This document shows, piece after piece, positions 1 to 12,389 of a DNA stretch of 64,000 nucleotides. The stretch lies in NCBI RefSeq assembly GCF_014266025.1, contig NZ_JACMYC010000011.1, forward strand, positions 23,860 through 87,859. Direction: 5' to 3'. Origin of the DNA: Nocardioides deserti. GTDB taxonomy: Bacteria; Actinomycetota; Actinomycetes; Propionibacteriales; Nocardioidaceae. Each line of letters opens with the position of its first letter. Positions within the stretch are counted from its first letter, which is position 1. The translations under genes were made by a program, and so were the position numbers. The notes beneath the pieces are model-generated. The model saw nothing but the letters and a program-made list of their open reading frames with translations, searched no databases and was not told the DNA's origin.

Positions 1-16
1 CGGACCGGGTGTCGGC

Positions 17-97
17 TCGCCTGCATACCTTGATGTCGCGTCACTCCCCACGGTGGATCCACACGGGGGAGTGACGGTTCGACTGCATACCTAGATG
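17..97. repeat. 19-bp direct repeats flanking a dyad
   Basis: Two 19-bp words, at 17-35 and 79-97, match at 17 of 19 positions and share the core CTGCATACCT. They flank the palindrome at 40-75. The block lies downstream of the minus-strand exporter and may belong partly to a gene outside the window. Its function is unknown. Confidence 0.6.
40..75. terminator. Perfect 10-bp stem with inner palindrome, likely terminator
   Basis: GTCACTCCCC at 40-49 pairs perfectly with GGGGAGTGAC at 66-75. The interval contains a second perfect palindrome, GTGGATCCAC, at 53-62. The element lies about 80 bp past the stop of the minus-strand exporter, so a terminator is the simplest reading. There is no clear U-tract. 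Confidence 0.5.
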
Positions 98-153
98 AAC
101 CGACCGGCTGGCTCATCGCTCGAGCGACCGGACCGAGCAGGCAAGGCTCGGGC

Positions 154-1671
154 TCAGTCCGCAGCAGCCGCGGGCACGGGCGCGACCGAGCCGCCGCCGA
201 AGCCGGCGTGGCGGGGCCGCTCGAAGAACAGCACGGCGACCAGGCCCAGCACGAGCACGGCCGGCGGGAGGAGCAGCGAGGCACCCATCGCGTCGCTGAA
301 CGACTGCGCGGCGCCCGCGGGGAGGCCGCTGCCGGCGGCGGACGCGCCGGCCTCGCCACCGCCGTACGCCGGCAGGCCCTCGGCCGCGAGCCGGGCGTCC
401 ATGAGGACCGCGATCGCGGCCGACCCCAGCACGGCGCCGACCTGACGGGTGGCGTTGTAGACGCCCGAGCCGGCACCGGCCTGGTGCAGCGGCAGGTTGC
501 GGGTGGCGGTCGCGGAGTTGGGCGACCACACGAAGGCGTTGCCGACGCCGAGCAGGAGCATCGGCGGCACCAGCCAGAGGATGGAGCCGTCGGGCTGGAG
601 CGCCAGCGCGAGCCAGACGAGCGAGGCGATGATCCCGGTGAACCCGAAGCCGGTCAGCAGGCGCGGGTGCACCCGGTCCGTCAGGCCGCCGACCGGGCGG
701 GCCAGCACGATGGTCATCACGGCCATCGGCACGAGCAGCAGCGCGGCCCGGGTGGGGCTGAGCCCGCGCACGACCTGCGCCCACAGCATGATCGGAATCG
801 CCATCGCGGTGATCGCGAAGCCCATCGCAGTGATCGAGACGTTGGCCAGCGAGAAGTTGCGGTCGCGGAAGAGGCTGAGCGGCACCAGCGGCTCGGCGCG
901 GTTGCGCGCTTGCCAGCCGACGAAGAGCGCCAGCACGACGACGCCGCTGACGATCATCGACCACACGAGCGCGCTCCACGCCAGCTGGTGGCCCTCCTGC
1001 ACGCCGAAGACCAGCAGGAACATGCCCGCGCCGCTGAGCACCACCCCGAGCCAGTCGAAGCGGTGGTTGTTCGTCGTCAGCACCGGCACCAGCCGCAGGG
1101 CGAGCACGAAGCCGACGACGCCGACGGGCACGTTGATGAAGAAGATCCACTCCCAGCCCAGCGCGTCGACCAGCACGCCGCCGAGGATCGGCCCGACCAG
1201 CGTGGCGACGCCGGCGGTCGCGCCCCACAGGGCCATCGCCTTGCCGCGGCGCTCGGCCGGGAAGATGCGGGTGATGATCGCCATCGTCTGCGGCGTGATC
1301 ATCGCGGCGCCGAGCCCCTGCACCACGCGGGCGGCGACCAGGCCCTCGATCGACCCGGTCAGGCCGCACCACAGCGAGGCGAGGGTGAAGACCGTCAGGC
1401 CTGCGAGGTACATGCGCCGCGGCCCGAACCGGTCGCCGAGCCGGCCCGTGATCAGCACCGGCACGGCGTACGCCAGGAGGTAGGCGCTGGTCACCCAGAC
1501 CACGGCGTTCACGTCGGCCTGGAGGTCCTCGATGAGCGCGGGCGTCGCCACCGACACGATCGTGGAGTCCACGAGGATCATGAAGAAACCCAGGCAGAGG
1601 GCGAAGAGGGCCGGCCAGGGGTCCTTGTCGGACGCCGCGGGCGCAGTCGTGGGGGCGGCGGTCGAGGTCAC
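154..1671 (-). CDS. MFS transporter, DHA2 (EmrB/QacA-like) drug exporter
   Basis: This is a major facilitator of about 505 residues, the size expected for 14-helix DHA2 exporters that pump drugs out using the proton gradient. The first helix carries the DHA2-type motif VDSTIVSVATPAL (about residues 34-46), and the loop after helix 2 has motif A, GRLGDRFGPRR. The chosen start is the GTG at 1671, which gives a short polar N-terminus before helix 1; a GTG at 1686 is also possible, and neither has a good ribosome binding site. It is divergent from the DUF3151 gene with under 40 bp between starts, so their promoters must overlap. No dedicated regulator is adjacent, so the substrate cannot be inferred. 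Confidence 0.88.
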   Translation of the reverse strand: MTSTAAPTTAPAASDKDPWPALFALCLGFFMILVDSTIVSVATPALIEDLQADVNAVVWVTSAYLLAYAVPVLITGRLGDRFGPRRMYLAGLTVFTLASLWCGLTGSIEGLVAARVVQGLGAAMITPQTMAIITRIFPAERRGKAMALWGATAGVATLVGPILGGVLVDALGWEWIFFINVPVGVVGFVLALRLVPVLTTNNHRFDWLGVVLSGAGMFLLVFGVQEGHQLAWSALVWSMIVSGVVVLALFVGWQARNRAEPLVPLSLFRDRNFSLANVSITAMGFAITAMAIPIMLWAQVVRGLSPTRAALLLVPMAVMTIVLARPVGGLTDRVHPRLLTGFGFTGIIASLVWLALALQPDGSILWLVPPMLLLGVGNAFVWSPNSATATRNLPLHQAGAGSGVYNATRQVGAVLGSAAIAVLMDARLAAEGLPAYGGGEAGASAAGSGLPAGAAQSFSDAMGASLLLPPAVLVLGLVAVLFFERPRHAGFGGGSVAPVPAAAAD

Positions 1672-1707
1672 GAGGGGAGTGAACACCCCACCGTGGACAA
1701 TGCTTCC

Positions 1708-2136
1708 ATGACCACCCCGATCGGACGCGACCTGATGGCGGGCCCCCCGCCGACCCACCTCCCGGCGGACCCGGCGACCGACGCGCTGGCGGGCGGCGAG
1801 GCGCCGACGGAGGTCGTGCGCCGCAGCCCGGCGTCGCCCGTCGCCTGGGCCGCGCTCGCCCAGGAGGCCGTGGCGGCCGACGCCGACGCGGTGACGGTCT
1901 ACGCCTACGCGCGCGTCGGCTACCACCGCAGCCTGGACATGCTCCGCCGCAACGGGTGGAAGGGCCACGGCCCCGTCCCGTGGGAGCACGAGCCGAACCG
2001 CGGGTTCCTCACCTGCCTCGCGCTGCTCGCGAAGGCCGCCCGCGCGATCGGCGAGACCGACGAGTGGGAGCGCTGCCGCGACTTCCTGCGCGACTCCTCG
2101 CCGACCGCCTACGCCGAGCTGCTCGGCGACGCCTGA
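1708..2136 (+). CDS. DUF3151 family protein
   Basis: This soluble 142-residue protein matches the actinobacterial DUF3151 family by its conserved centre, including RVGYHRSLDMLRRNGWKG and the WEHEPNRGFL segment around residues 90-100. No biochemical function is established for the family. The start is the ATG at 1708; GACAAT ends 6 nt upstream, which fits a leaderless message. The 3' end overlaps the convergent LysR gene by 28 bp, so the two genes share their terminal sequence on opposite strands. It is helical, with no signal peptide or membrane segment. Confidence 0.85.
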   Translation: MTTPIGRDLMAGPPPTHLPADPATDALAGGEAPTEVVRRSPASPVAWAALAQEAVAADADAVTVYAYARVGYHRSLDMLRRNGWKGHGPVPWEHEPNRGFLTCLALLAKAARAIGETDEWERCRDFLRDSSPTAYAELLGDA

Positions 2137-3032
2137 CCCGAGGCGCGCGCCAACCTGACCAACGCGGCGGCCGGGCCCTCCGGCCGCCGCGCGGGCAGCC
2201 AGACCGCCCGCAACGAGCGGGACAGGTCGAGGTCGGCGACGGGTACGGCGACGAGCTGGCCGGTCACGAGCTCCGCGGCCACCGCCAGCTCGCTCAGCAC
2301 CGCCGGCGCCCCGCCCTCGCCCGCGGCCGCCTTGACCGCCGCGGTGCTCGCCAGCTCCAGCCGCTGCTCGCCCAGCGCGTGACCGGCCAGGTCGAGCGCG
2401 CGGACGAGCGTCTCCCGGGTGCCCGAGCCGGCCTCGCGCAGCACCAGGTCGGAGGCGACCAGCTCGGCCGCCGTGACCGGCGTACGCCGCCGACCCCACG
2501 GGTGCGCCGGGCCGACGACGACGAGCAGCCGGTCGCGGGCGACCGTGGTGGACGCGACGGTCCGCGGGACGGTGGGTGACTCCACGAACCCCAGCGGCAC
2601 GCGGCCCGACGTCACCCGGTCGAGCACGTGATGGGAGTTGCCCACGTCGAGGCTGACGTGCAGGTCGGGGTGCTCCCGGCGGAACCGGGCCAGCCACCGT
2701 GGCGCGAGGTGCTCAGCGACCGTGAGGCTGCTGGCCACGGTCAGGTGGGCCTTGCGCTGGGCGGCCAGCGACCGCGCGCCCAGCACCACCCGCTCGACCC
2801 CCGCCAGCGCGTCCCGCGCCCAGGCGACGACGACCTCGCCCTCGGTGGTCAGGCGCGAACCCGCCGTCGTGCGCACGAGCAGCACCAGGTCGAGCTGCCG
2901 CTCCAGCTTCGCCAGCAGTCGGCTGGCGTTGGGCTGCGCCATCCCGACCTGGCGCGCGGCCGCTCCGACCGATCCGGTCTCGGCGACCCGGACCAGCAGG
3001 TCGAGGCCGGCGAGGTCCGGCTGTCCGCTCAT
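2109..3032 (-). CDS. LysR family transcriptional regulator
   Basis: A full-length 307-residue LysR-type regulator. The winged helix-turn-helix occupies about residues 5-65 (VAETGSVGAAARQVGMAQPN and the following recognition helix), and a type 2 periplasmic-binding-fold effector domain follows from about 90 to 295. It is divergently transcribed from a YeiH-type exporter, the classical arrangement in which a LysR protein controls its neighbour. A -10-like TACGTT lies 6 nt before the ATG (3039-3044), so the message may be leaderless, and it overlaps a dyad at 3043-3064 that suits autoregulation. The effector is unknown; CysL/YeiE-like proteins next to YeiH suggest an anion or sulfur signal, but that is inference. 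Confidence 0.92.
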   Translation of the reverse strand: MSGQPDLAGLDLLVRVAETGSVGAAARQVGMAQPNASRLLAKLERQLDLVLLVRTTAGSRLTTEGEVVVAWARDALAGVERVVLGARSLAAQRKAHLTVASSLTVAEHLAPRWLARFRREHPDLHVSLDVGNSHHVLDRVTSGRVPLGFVESPTVPRTVASTTVARDRLLVVVGPAHPWGRRRTPVTAAELVASDLVLREAGSGTRETLVRALDLAGHALGEQRLELASTAAVKAAAGEGGAPAVLSELAVAAELVTGQLVAVPVADLDLSRSLRAVWLPARRPEGPAAALVRLARASGQASPSSSA

Positions 3033-3042
3033 GCACCCAACG

Positions 3043-3064
3043 TATGAGCGAGTGCCTGCTCATA
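3043..3064. promoter_or_regulatory. LysR-type operator dyad
   Basis: TATGAGC at 3043-3049 is repeated inverted as GCTCATA at 3058-3064, with an 8-bp spacer, in the 101-bp gap between the divergent LysR and YeiH genes. The dyad has the T-N11-A type of spacing used by LysR regulators and overlaps the likely -10 of the regulator gene. Binding is inferred. Confidence 0.6.
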
Positions 3065-3133
3065 TCAACACGGCATGGGTCACGGCCGGATCGACGGCTA
3101 CCGCGAGGACGGCTCCGCGACGAGGGTGGAGGC

Positions 3134-4144
3134 ATGCTCGCGACCTCCCCCACGCCGACCCAGGCACCGACCCGGGCACCGGCACGGCTGCCCGGGCTGG
3201 TGCTGGCCGGCGGGGCGGGCGCGCTGGCGCTGGCCGTGCACGCCGCGGTGCCGATCCTCGGCGCGACGCTGGTGGCCGTGGCGCTCGGCCTCGTCGCAGC
3301 CGCGTCGGGCCGCCTCCCGGACGTCGTCCGGCCGGGCCTCGGCGCGGCGTCGCGCGGCGTGCTCCGGGTCGGCGTCGCGCTGCTCGGCCTGCAGCTGGTC
3401 CTCGACGACGTGCTCGCGCTCGGCTGGCCGGTGGTCGCGGTCGTCGTCGGCGTCGTCGCCTTCGGCATCACGGCGACGCTCGCGGTCGGCCGGGTCCTCG
3501 GCGTACCTCCCGACCAGGCGCTCCTCGTCGCCTGCGGCTTCTCCATCTGCGGTGCCGCCGCGGTCGCCGCACTCGACGGCGTCCGGCGCAGCCGCGCCGA
3601 GGACGTCGCCCGCGTGGTCGCCCTGGTCGTCGTCTGCGGCAGCGTCGCGATGCTGGCCGTACCGCTCCTCGGCACCGTCCTCGGCCTGCCGCCCGCCTCC
3701 ACGGCCGCGTGGGCGGGGGCGTCGGTCCACGAGGTCGGTCAGGTCGTCGTCGCGGGCGGACTGCTCGGCGGCGCGGCGCTCGAGGTCGCCGTCGCGGTCA
3801 AGCTCGGTCGCGTGCTGCTCCTCGCCCCGGTGCTCGCCGTCGTCGCCGTGCGCGCGCGGAGCACCACCCCCGGCGTACGCCGCCCGCCGCTCGTGCCGGC
3901 GTTCGTCGTCGTCTTCGTGGCGCTCGTCGCGCTGCGGGCGCTCGTGCCCGTGCCTGACGGGCTGCTCGCCTCGGCCGGGGCGGTCCAGGCCGCGGCGCTG
4001 GCCACCGCGATGTTCGCCCTCGGCTGCTCGCTCGACCCGGGCGCGCTCCGGCGCACGGCGCGGCCGCTGGTGCTGCTCGCGCTCGCCGCCACCGGGATGG
4101 TCGGCCTGCTCGGTCTGCCCGCGGCGTACCTCGTCGCCGGCTGA
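3134..4144 (+). CDS. YeiH/UPF0324 family membrane protein, putative sulfate exporter (PSE family)
   Basis: An integral membrane protein of 336 residues with about ten hydrophobic segments, matching the YeiH (PSE, UPF0324) family. The family segments are visible: LRVGVALLGLQLVL near 80-95, CGFSICGAAAVAA near 137-150 and GASVHEVGQVVVAGG near 197-211. The family is named for putative sulfate export, but direct transport evidence is weak. The start is the ATG at 3134, behind the strong ribosome binding site GGGTGGAGG. The divergent LysR gene and the dyad between them indicate joint control. Confidence 0.9.
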   Translation: MLATSPTPTQAPTRAPARLPGLVLAGGAGALALAVHAAVPILGATLVAVALGLVAAASGRLPDVVRPGLGAASRGVLRVGVALLGLQLVLDDVLALGWPVVAVVVGVVAFGITATLAVGRVLGVPPDQALLVACGFSICGAAAVAALDGVRRSRAEDVARVVALVVVCGSVAMLAVPLLGTVLGLPPASTAAWAGASVHEVGQVVVAGGLLGGAALEVAVAVKLGRVLLLAPVLAVVAVRARSTTPGVRRPPLVPAFVVVFVALVALRALVPVPDGLLASAGAVQAAALATAMFALGCSLDPGALRRTARPLVLLALAATGMVGLLGLPAAYLVAG

Positions 4145-4157
4145 GCGGAAGGGCGGG

Positions 4158-5894
4158 CTACGGCGCGGTCAGCAGGTGGCGGATCCGCTCGGAGCCCAGG
4201 GCGAGGAACAGGGTGGGGAGACGGGGGCCGCGCTCGGCGTCAACGAGGAGCTCGTAGAGCAGCCGGAAGAACGCCTTCTGGTCGGCCTTGACCTCGTCGG
4301 TGGGGGCGTCGTCGAGGGCGAGCCCGCGGGCCAGCTTGGGGACGCCGTAGACGAGCGCGGTGGTGCCGTCGACGTCGAGCTCGGCGGGCAGGCGGTCGAG
4401 CAGGGTGGTGAGCCATCGCTGCTCGTCCTCGGTGAGCCGGCCCAGCCGGTCGGCGTCGGGCTGCTCGCGGACGGTGGTGCGCTCCTCGGCGGGGACGAAC
4501 TCCGCGGTCCAGGTCATCGCCCGGTCCAGTCGCGGCTGGAGGTCGGCGACGGAGTCGTGGGCGTGGCCACCACGGGCGACGATCCCGCTGATCAGCTCGG
4601 CGCTGCCGGCGGTCACGTCGGCGACCGAGGAGAGCAGGCGGAACGGCACCACGACCCGCGGGGTCGGCAGCGTGCCGGCCGCGGCGGTCGCCGAGGCGCG
4701 CTCGAAGGCCAGCACCTGGGCGTCGCGCTTCGCGGGGTCGGCGGCCTTGCGGCCGAGCGAGTCCCACTCGTCGTACAACCGCACGACCTCGGCGCCGAAG
4801 TCGATGTTGAACGCCTGCTTGGGCTGGCGGCGGGCGTAGAGCCAGCGCAGGATCGGCGCCTCGAGCACCTGCAGCGCGTCGGCCGCGGTGGGCACGCCGC
4901 CGGCGGAGGACGACATCTTCTGCATGCCGGCGAACCCGACGAAGGCGTAGGCGACGTAGGAGGGCGCGCGGAAGTCGAAGACGCGCTTCACCAGCTCCTT
5001 GCCCACGGTGTAGGAGGAGCCGGGCGTGGAGTGGTCGAGGCCGCCGGGCTCGAAGTCGACCTGCTCGACCGACCAGCGCATCGGCCAGTCGACCTTCCAG
5101 ACCAGCTTGCCCTCGTGCTGGGTCGCCACGTTGGTCACGCCGCTGAACCCGCAGGAGGAGCAGGTGTAGGACAGGTCGGTCGTGTCGTCGTCGTACGCCG
5201 TGACGTCGACGGTGTCGCGGCCGCACTCGCGGCAGTACGGCTTGTAGGGGAAGCGCGCCAGCGAGCCGGCGCCGGCGGCCCCGACCTCGGGCTCGTCCTC
5301 GTCGGCGACGGAGTCGGCCAGGGCCTCGGCCTCCTGCTCGTTCTCCGCGACGGGCGCAGCCTTCTTCGTGCGGTGCTTGGCCAGCACCTCCTCGATGGTG
5401 TCGCGGTGCCGGATGGCGTGCAGGACCTGCTCGGTGTAGGCGCCGGCGCGGTAGCGCTCGGTCTGCGACACCTCCTCCATCTCCACGCCCATCTCGGCCA
5501 GCGCCGCCCGCAGGGGCGCCTTGAAGTGCTCGGCCCACGACTCGTGGCACGCCCACGGGTCCGGCACGGCCGACAGCGGGCGGCCGATGTGCTCCGACCA
5601 CTCGGCCGGCACGCCGGCGGGGACCTTGCGGAACCGGTCGAAGTCGTCCCAGCTGTGCAGGTGCCGCACGGGGATGCCGCGCCGGCGGATCTCCTCGGCG
5701 ACGAGGTGGGGGGTGAGGAACTCGCGCAGGTTGCCCAGGTGGATCGGGCCCGACGGGCTCGCGCCGGAGGCGCAGGTGATCATCCGGTCGCCACCCTCGC
5801 CGAGGTCGGCGTGCCGGATCGCGTCGTCGGCCGCGCGGGTGACCCAGTCGACGGGGTCCCCGGAACCCTTCTCGGACCGGTTGCCTCGCGCCAC
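4158..5894 (-). CDS. lysS: Lysine--tRNA ligase, class I
   Basis: This enzyme charges tRNA-Lys with lysine. It is the class I (archaeal-type) form, unrelated to the class II LysRS of most bacteria. A Rossmann-fold HIGH-type signature, SPSGPIHLGN, lies at about 46-55 and the KMSSS loop at about 326-330. A zinc-binding insert has CRECG near 221 and CSSCG near 245. The length of 578 residues is normal for the class. The start is the GTG at 5894, with GAGGAG about 7 nt upstream. A -10-like TAGCGT on the minus strand sits at 5944-5949. The gene is convergent with the YeiH exporter, 13 bp apart. A class II copy elsewhere in the genome cannot be excluded. Confidence 0.95.
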   Translation of the reverse strand: MARGNRSEKGSGDPVDWVTRAADDAIRHADLGEGGDRMITCASGASPSGPIHLGNLREFLTPHLVAEEIRRRGIPVRHLHSWDDFDRFRKVPAGVPAEWSEHIGRPLSAVPDPWACHESWAEHFKAPLRAALAEMGVEMEEVSQTERYRAGAYTEQVLHAIRHRDTIEEVLAKHRTKKAAPVAENEQEAEALADSVADEDEPEVGAAGAGSLARFPYKPYCRECGRDTVDVTAYDDDTTDLSYTCSSCGFSGVTNVATQHEGKLVWKVDWPMRWSVEQVDFEPGGLDHSTPGSSYTVGKELVKRVFDFRAPSYVAYAFVGFAGMQKMSSSAGGVPTAADALQVLEAPILRWLYARRQPKQAFNIDFGAEVVRLYDEWDSLGRKAADPAKRDAQVLAFERASATAAAGTLPTPRVVVPFRLLSSVADVTAGSAELISGIVARGGHAHDSVADLQPRLDRAMTWTAEFVPAEERTTVREQPDADRLGRLTEDEQRWLTTLLDRLPAELDVDGTTALVYGVPKLARGLALDDAPTDEVKADQKAFFRLLYELLVDAERGPRLPTLFLALGSERIRHLLTAP

Positions 5895-6173
5895 TGCTCG
5901 CTCCTCGCACGTCGGGTGTGCCACCTGATGTGGACGAGGAGCAACGCTACCGCCGGGGGAGGAAGGCGCCGGAACCGTCCCCTGCGGCGGTCCCGACGCC
6001 CTCCGGCACGCCGACCGGCCTCCACGTCCCCCGACGCGGGCCGGGCGGCCGCCGCCTCCCCCGAGTCCGGCGGCCGATCCAGTTGTCGGCGTACGCCTCC
6101 AGCATGCCTGGCCGTTCCAGGACACCCCGGCGCGTGGCTGCCGGTGGCCGGAAGATGCCACTACCGTGGACGG
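5895..6173. other. Intergenic region between lysS and a divergent regulator
   Basis: This 279-bp divergent gap holds the promoter region of lysS on the left and a leaderless promoter for the regulator on the right. I see no further gene, repeat or convincing operator in it. Confidence 0.6.
6162..6167 (+). promoter_or_regulatory. -10 element, leaderless start
   Basis: TACCGT ends 6 nt before the ATG of the regulator gene, so transcription should begin at or next to the start codon. No Shine-Dalgarno sequence is present. Confidence 0.5.
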
Positions 6174-7175
6174 ATGCCCGCTCCCCGTCCGCCCGCCACC
6201 CTGCGCGAGGCGCTCGGCCTCGGTGACGACGACGACCAGCTCTACGAGCGGGTCCGCGCCCAGGCGGGGCGTCAGGTCGTGTCCGTCGCGGCTGCCTTGA
6301 GGCGTACGCCGGAGGAGCTGCTGCGCGAGCTCGCGCCGCTCGTCGAGCACGGCATCGTGCGGATCGAGGACGACCGCGTCTTCGTCGACAGCCCGGCCGA
6401 GGCGGTCGTCCGGGTGCTCAGCGAGACGGCCGCGACCGCGGCCCGGGCGCACGCCCGGCTCTCCGACCTCGCGGCGGCCGTGCCGCTGCTGGCCGGCCGC
6501 GCCGTGCGGTCGATGGCCGACGACGGGCACGTCCGCCCCATCGACGGCGAGATCAGCACGGGGGGCCGGACCCACGCGGTGGACCTCACCCGGGCGCTGA
6601 TCGAGCAGAGCCTCGGCGAGGTCCGGTCGCTGCGACCCGACCAGTACCTCGAGACGGCCCGCGAGGACGCCATGACCGACCTGCTCGGCGAGGTCGTCGG
6701 CCAGGGGCGGCGGGCGCGGGCGATCTACCCCGTCCGGGCGCTGACGGAGTCGCGGGACGCCCTGGCCCGGCGCGCGGCCGCCGGCGAGGAGGTGCGCGTC
6801 CTGCCGAACGTGCCGACCCGGCTGTGCGTGATCGGCACGAGCTACGCCCTGCTGCCCGAGCCGCTGGGCTTCGTGGACGAGCCGCTGACCCTGCTGCGCC
6901 AACGCGGCCTGGTCGAGGCCCTGGGCCTGTGGTTCGACGCCCTGTGGGAGCGCGCGCTCCCGGTGCCGGAGCTCGAGCGCGGCGAGGGCCGGCCCGACCT
7001 GCGGCGCTTCCTGCTCCAGCAGCTGGCCGAGGGAGCGCAGGACGAGCAGATCGCCCGCCGGCTCGGGGTCAGCCTGCGGACCGTCCGCCGCCGCGTGGCC
7101 GACCTGCTCGGCGAGCTCGGCGCCGACACCCGGTTCCAGGCCGGTGCCGAGGCCGTGCGGCGCGGGTGGTTGTAG
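6174..7175 (+). CDS. TrmB/LuxR-type transcriptional regulator
   Basis: A 333-residue regulator with a DNA-binding domain at each end. Residues 35-85 look like a winged helix of the TrmB kind (RRTPEELLRELAPLVEHGIV). The middle, about 95-255, resembles the effector region of actinobacterial TrmB-like proteins. The C-terminus, about 275-325, is a LuxR-type helix-turn-helix (EQIARRLGVSLRTVRRRVADL). Such proteins are common in actinobacteria, and few ligands are known. It stands alone between lysS and the convergent lipid kinase gene, so no target is obvious. The ATG at 6174 is supported by a -10 element at the correct leaderless distance. Confidence 0.8.
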   Translation: MPAPRPPATLREALGLGDDDDQLYERVRAQAGRQVVSVAAALRRTPEELLRELAPLVEHGIVRIEDDRVFVDSPAEAVVRVLSETAATAARAHARLSDLAAAVPLLAGRAVRSMADDGHVRPIDGEISTGGRTHAVDLTRALIEQSLGEVRSLRPDQYLETAREDAMTDLLGEVVGQGRRARAIYPVRALTESRDALARRAAAGEEVRVLPNVPTRLCVIGTSYALLPEPLGFVDEPLTLLRQRGLVEALGLWFDALWERALPVPELERGEGRPDLRRFLLQQLAEGAQDEQIARRLGVSLRTVRRRVADLLGELGADTRFQAGAEAVRRGWL

Positions 7176-7200
7176 CCGGCCCTCGGGGTTCACCGCAGGG

Positions 7201-7225
7201 CAGGTCAGGGCAGGTCAGGGGCAGG

Positions 7226-7231
<6 letters not shown>
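7201..7231. repeat. Tandem 10-bp repeats through a stop codon
   Basis: CAGGTCAGGG occurs at 7201-7210, 7211-7220 and 7222-7231, followed by a degenerate fourth copy. The third copy contains the stop codon of the minus-strand lipid kinase (7226-7228), so the array runs from the 3' end of that gene into the convergent gap. Replication slippage is the likely origin. Confidence 0.8.
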
Positions 7232-10813
<3,582 letters not shown>

Positions 10814-10880
10814 GGGGCGCGCCGGGGTCCCGTGGCGGGGCCAGCGGCAGCCGTGAGTCTGCCGACCGCCCGGGCCGTGG

Positions 10881-10886
10881 GAGAAT
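10881..10886 (+). promoter_or_regulatory. -10-like element before purB
   Basis: GAGAAT lies 7 nt before the purB GTG. The position fits a leaderless start, although the first base departs from the usual TAnnnT. Confidence 0.35.
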
Positions 10887-10893
10887 CCGCCGC

Positions 10894-12324
10894 GTGACCG
10901 TCCCGAACGTCCTGGCCACGCGGTACGCCGCTCCCGATCTCGCCGGCACCTGGTCGCCGGAGCACAAGGTGGTCCTCGAGCGGCAGCTGTGGGTGGCGGT
11001 CCTCAAGGCGCAGCGCGACCTCGGGATCGAGGTGCCGGACGGCGTCGTCGAGGCCTACGAGGCCGTGGTGGCCCGGGGTGAGGACGGCGTCGACCTCGCC
11101 TCGATCGCCGCCCGCGAGCGGGTGACGCGGCACGACGTGAAGGCGCGCATCGAGGAGTTCTGCGCGCTGGCGGGCCACGAGCACATCCACAAGGGGATGA
11201 CCTCGCGCGACCTGACCGAGAACGTCGAGCAGCTCCAGGTCCGGCAGTCCCTCCAGATCGTCCGCGACCGCGCGGTCGCCACCCTGGCCCGGCTCGGCCG
11301 GCTGGCCGCGGAGCACGAGCTGACGGTGATGGCCGGCCGCAGCCACAACGTGGCGGCGCAGGCGACGACCCTCGGCAAGCGGTTCGCGACCGTCGCCGAC
11401 GAGATGCTGGTGGCGCTGGAGCGGGTCGAGGACCTGCTGGGCCGCTACCCGCTGCGCGGCATCAAGGGCCCGATGGGCACCGCCCAGGACATGCTCGACC
11501 TGCTGGACGGGGACGAGGCCCGGCTCGCCGAGCTCGAGCAGCGCGTCGCCGCCCACCTCGGCTTCGACCGGGTGCTGACCAGCGTCGGCCAGGTCTACCC
11601 CCGCTCGCTGGACTTCGACGTGCTCTCCGCGCTCGTCCAGCTCGTCGCCGGCCCCTCCAACCTCGCGACCACGGTCCGGCTGATGGCCGGCAACGAGCTC
11701 GTCACCGAGGGGTTCAAGGAGGGGCAGGTCGGCTCCTCGGCGATGCCGCACAAGATGAACAGCCGCTCCTGCGAGCGCGTCAACGGCCTCGCCGTCGTCA
11801 CCCGCGGCTACCTGTCGATGATCGGGGAGCTCGCCGGCGACCAGTGGAACGAGGGCGACGTCTCCGACTCCGTCGTGCGCCGGGTCGCGCTGCCGGACGC
11901 GTTCTTCGCCGTCGACGGGCTGTTCCAGACCTTCCTCACCGTGCTCGACGAGTTCGGCGCGTTCCCGGCTGTCGTCCAGCGCGAGCTCGACCGGTACCTC
12001 CCGTTCCTCGCGACCACCAAGGTGCTCATGGCCGCGGTGCGCAACGGCGTGGGCCGCGAGGCCGCGCACGAGGCGATCAAGGAGGCCGCGGTCGGCACCG
12101 CGCTCGACATGCGCCGTGGCCAGGCCGAGAACGACGTCTTCGCCCGCCTCGCCGCCGACCCACGCCTCGGCCTCTCCGCCGACCAGCTCGCCTCGCTCGT
12201 CGCCGAGCCGATCACCTTCACCGGCGCTGCGGTGGCCCAGGTCCAAGAGGTCGTGCGCCGCGTGGCGGCCGTGACCGAGCGGCACCCCGTGGCCGCGGCG
12301 TACGCCCCCGGCGCGATCCTCTAG
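10894..12324 (+). CDS. purB: Adenylosuccinate lyase
   Basis: PurB splits fumarate from SAICAR and from adenylosuccinate, so it acts both in the IMP pathway and in AMP synthesis. The fumarase/aspartase superfamily signature SSAMPHKMN is at 281-289, with its mobile serine loop, and TSRDLTENVEQ near 105 contributes to the substrate site. The 476-residue length is typical of the family. The start is the GTG at 10894. It follows purA and purD, so the two AMP-branch enzymes are neighbours here. Confidence 0.97.
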   Translation: MTVPNVLATRYAAPDLAGTWSPEHKVVLERQLWVAVLKAQRDLGIEVPDGVVEAYEAVVARGEDGVDLASIAARERVTRHDVKARIEEFCALAGHEHIHKGMTSRDLTENVEQLQVRQSLQIVRDRAVATLARLGRLAAEHELTVMAGRSHNVAAQATTLGKRFATVADEMLVALERVEDLLGRYPLRGIKGPMGTAQDMLDLLDGDEARLAELEQRVAAHLGFDRVLTSVGQVYPRSLDFDVLSALVQLVAGPSNLATTVRLMAGNELVTEGFKEGQVGSSAMPHKMNSRSCERVNGLAVVTRGYLSMIGELAGDQWNEGDVSDSVVRRVALPDAFFAVDGLFQTFLTVLDEFGAFPAVVQRELDRYLPFLATTKVLMAAVRNGVGREAAHEAIKEAAVGTALDMRRGQAENDVFARLAADPRLGLSADQLASLVAEPITFTGAAVAQVQEVVRRVAAVTERHPVAAAYAPGAIL

Positions 12325-12389
12325 ACCAGCCCTCCAGACCACTACGAGCGGCCTGCAACGACCCCGGCCGTGCCGGACATGAGCGAGGC

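Noticed and set aside
3075..7175. A 1366-codon open frame on the plus strand across the YeiH and lysS genes
   Set aside because: Only its last part (from 6174) encodes a recognisable protein. The rest is antisense to lysS or out of frame with YeiH and has the Arg/Ala/Pro-rich composition of GC-rich shadow frames.
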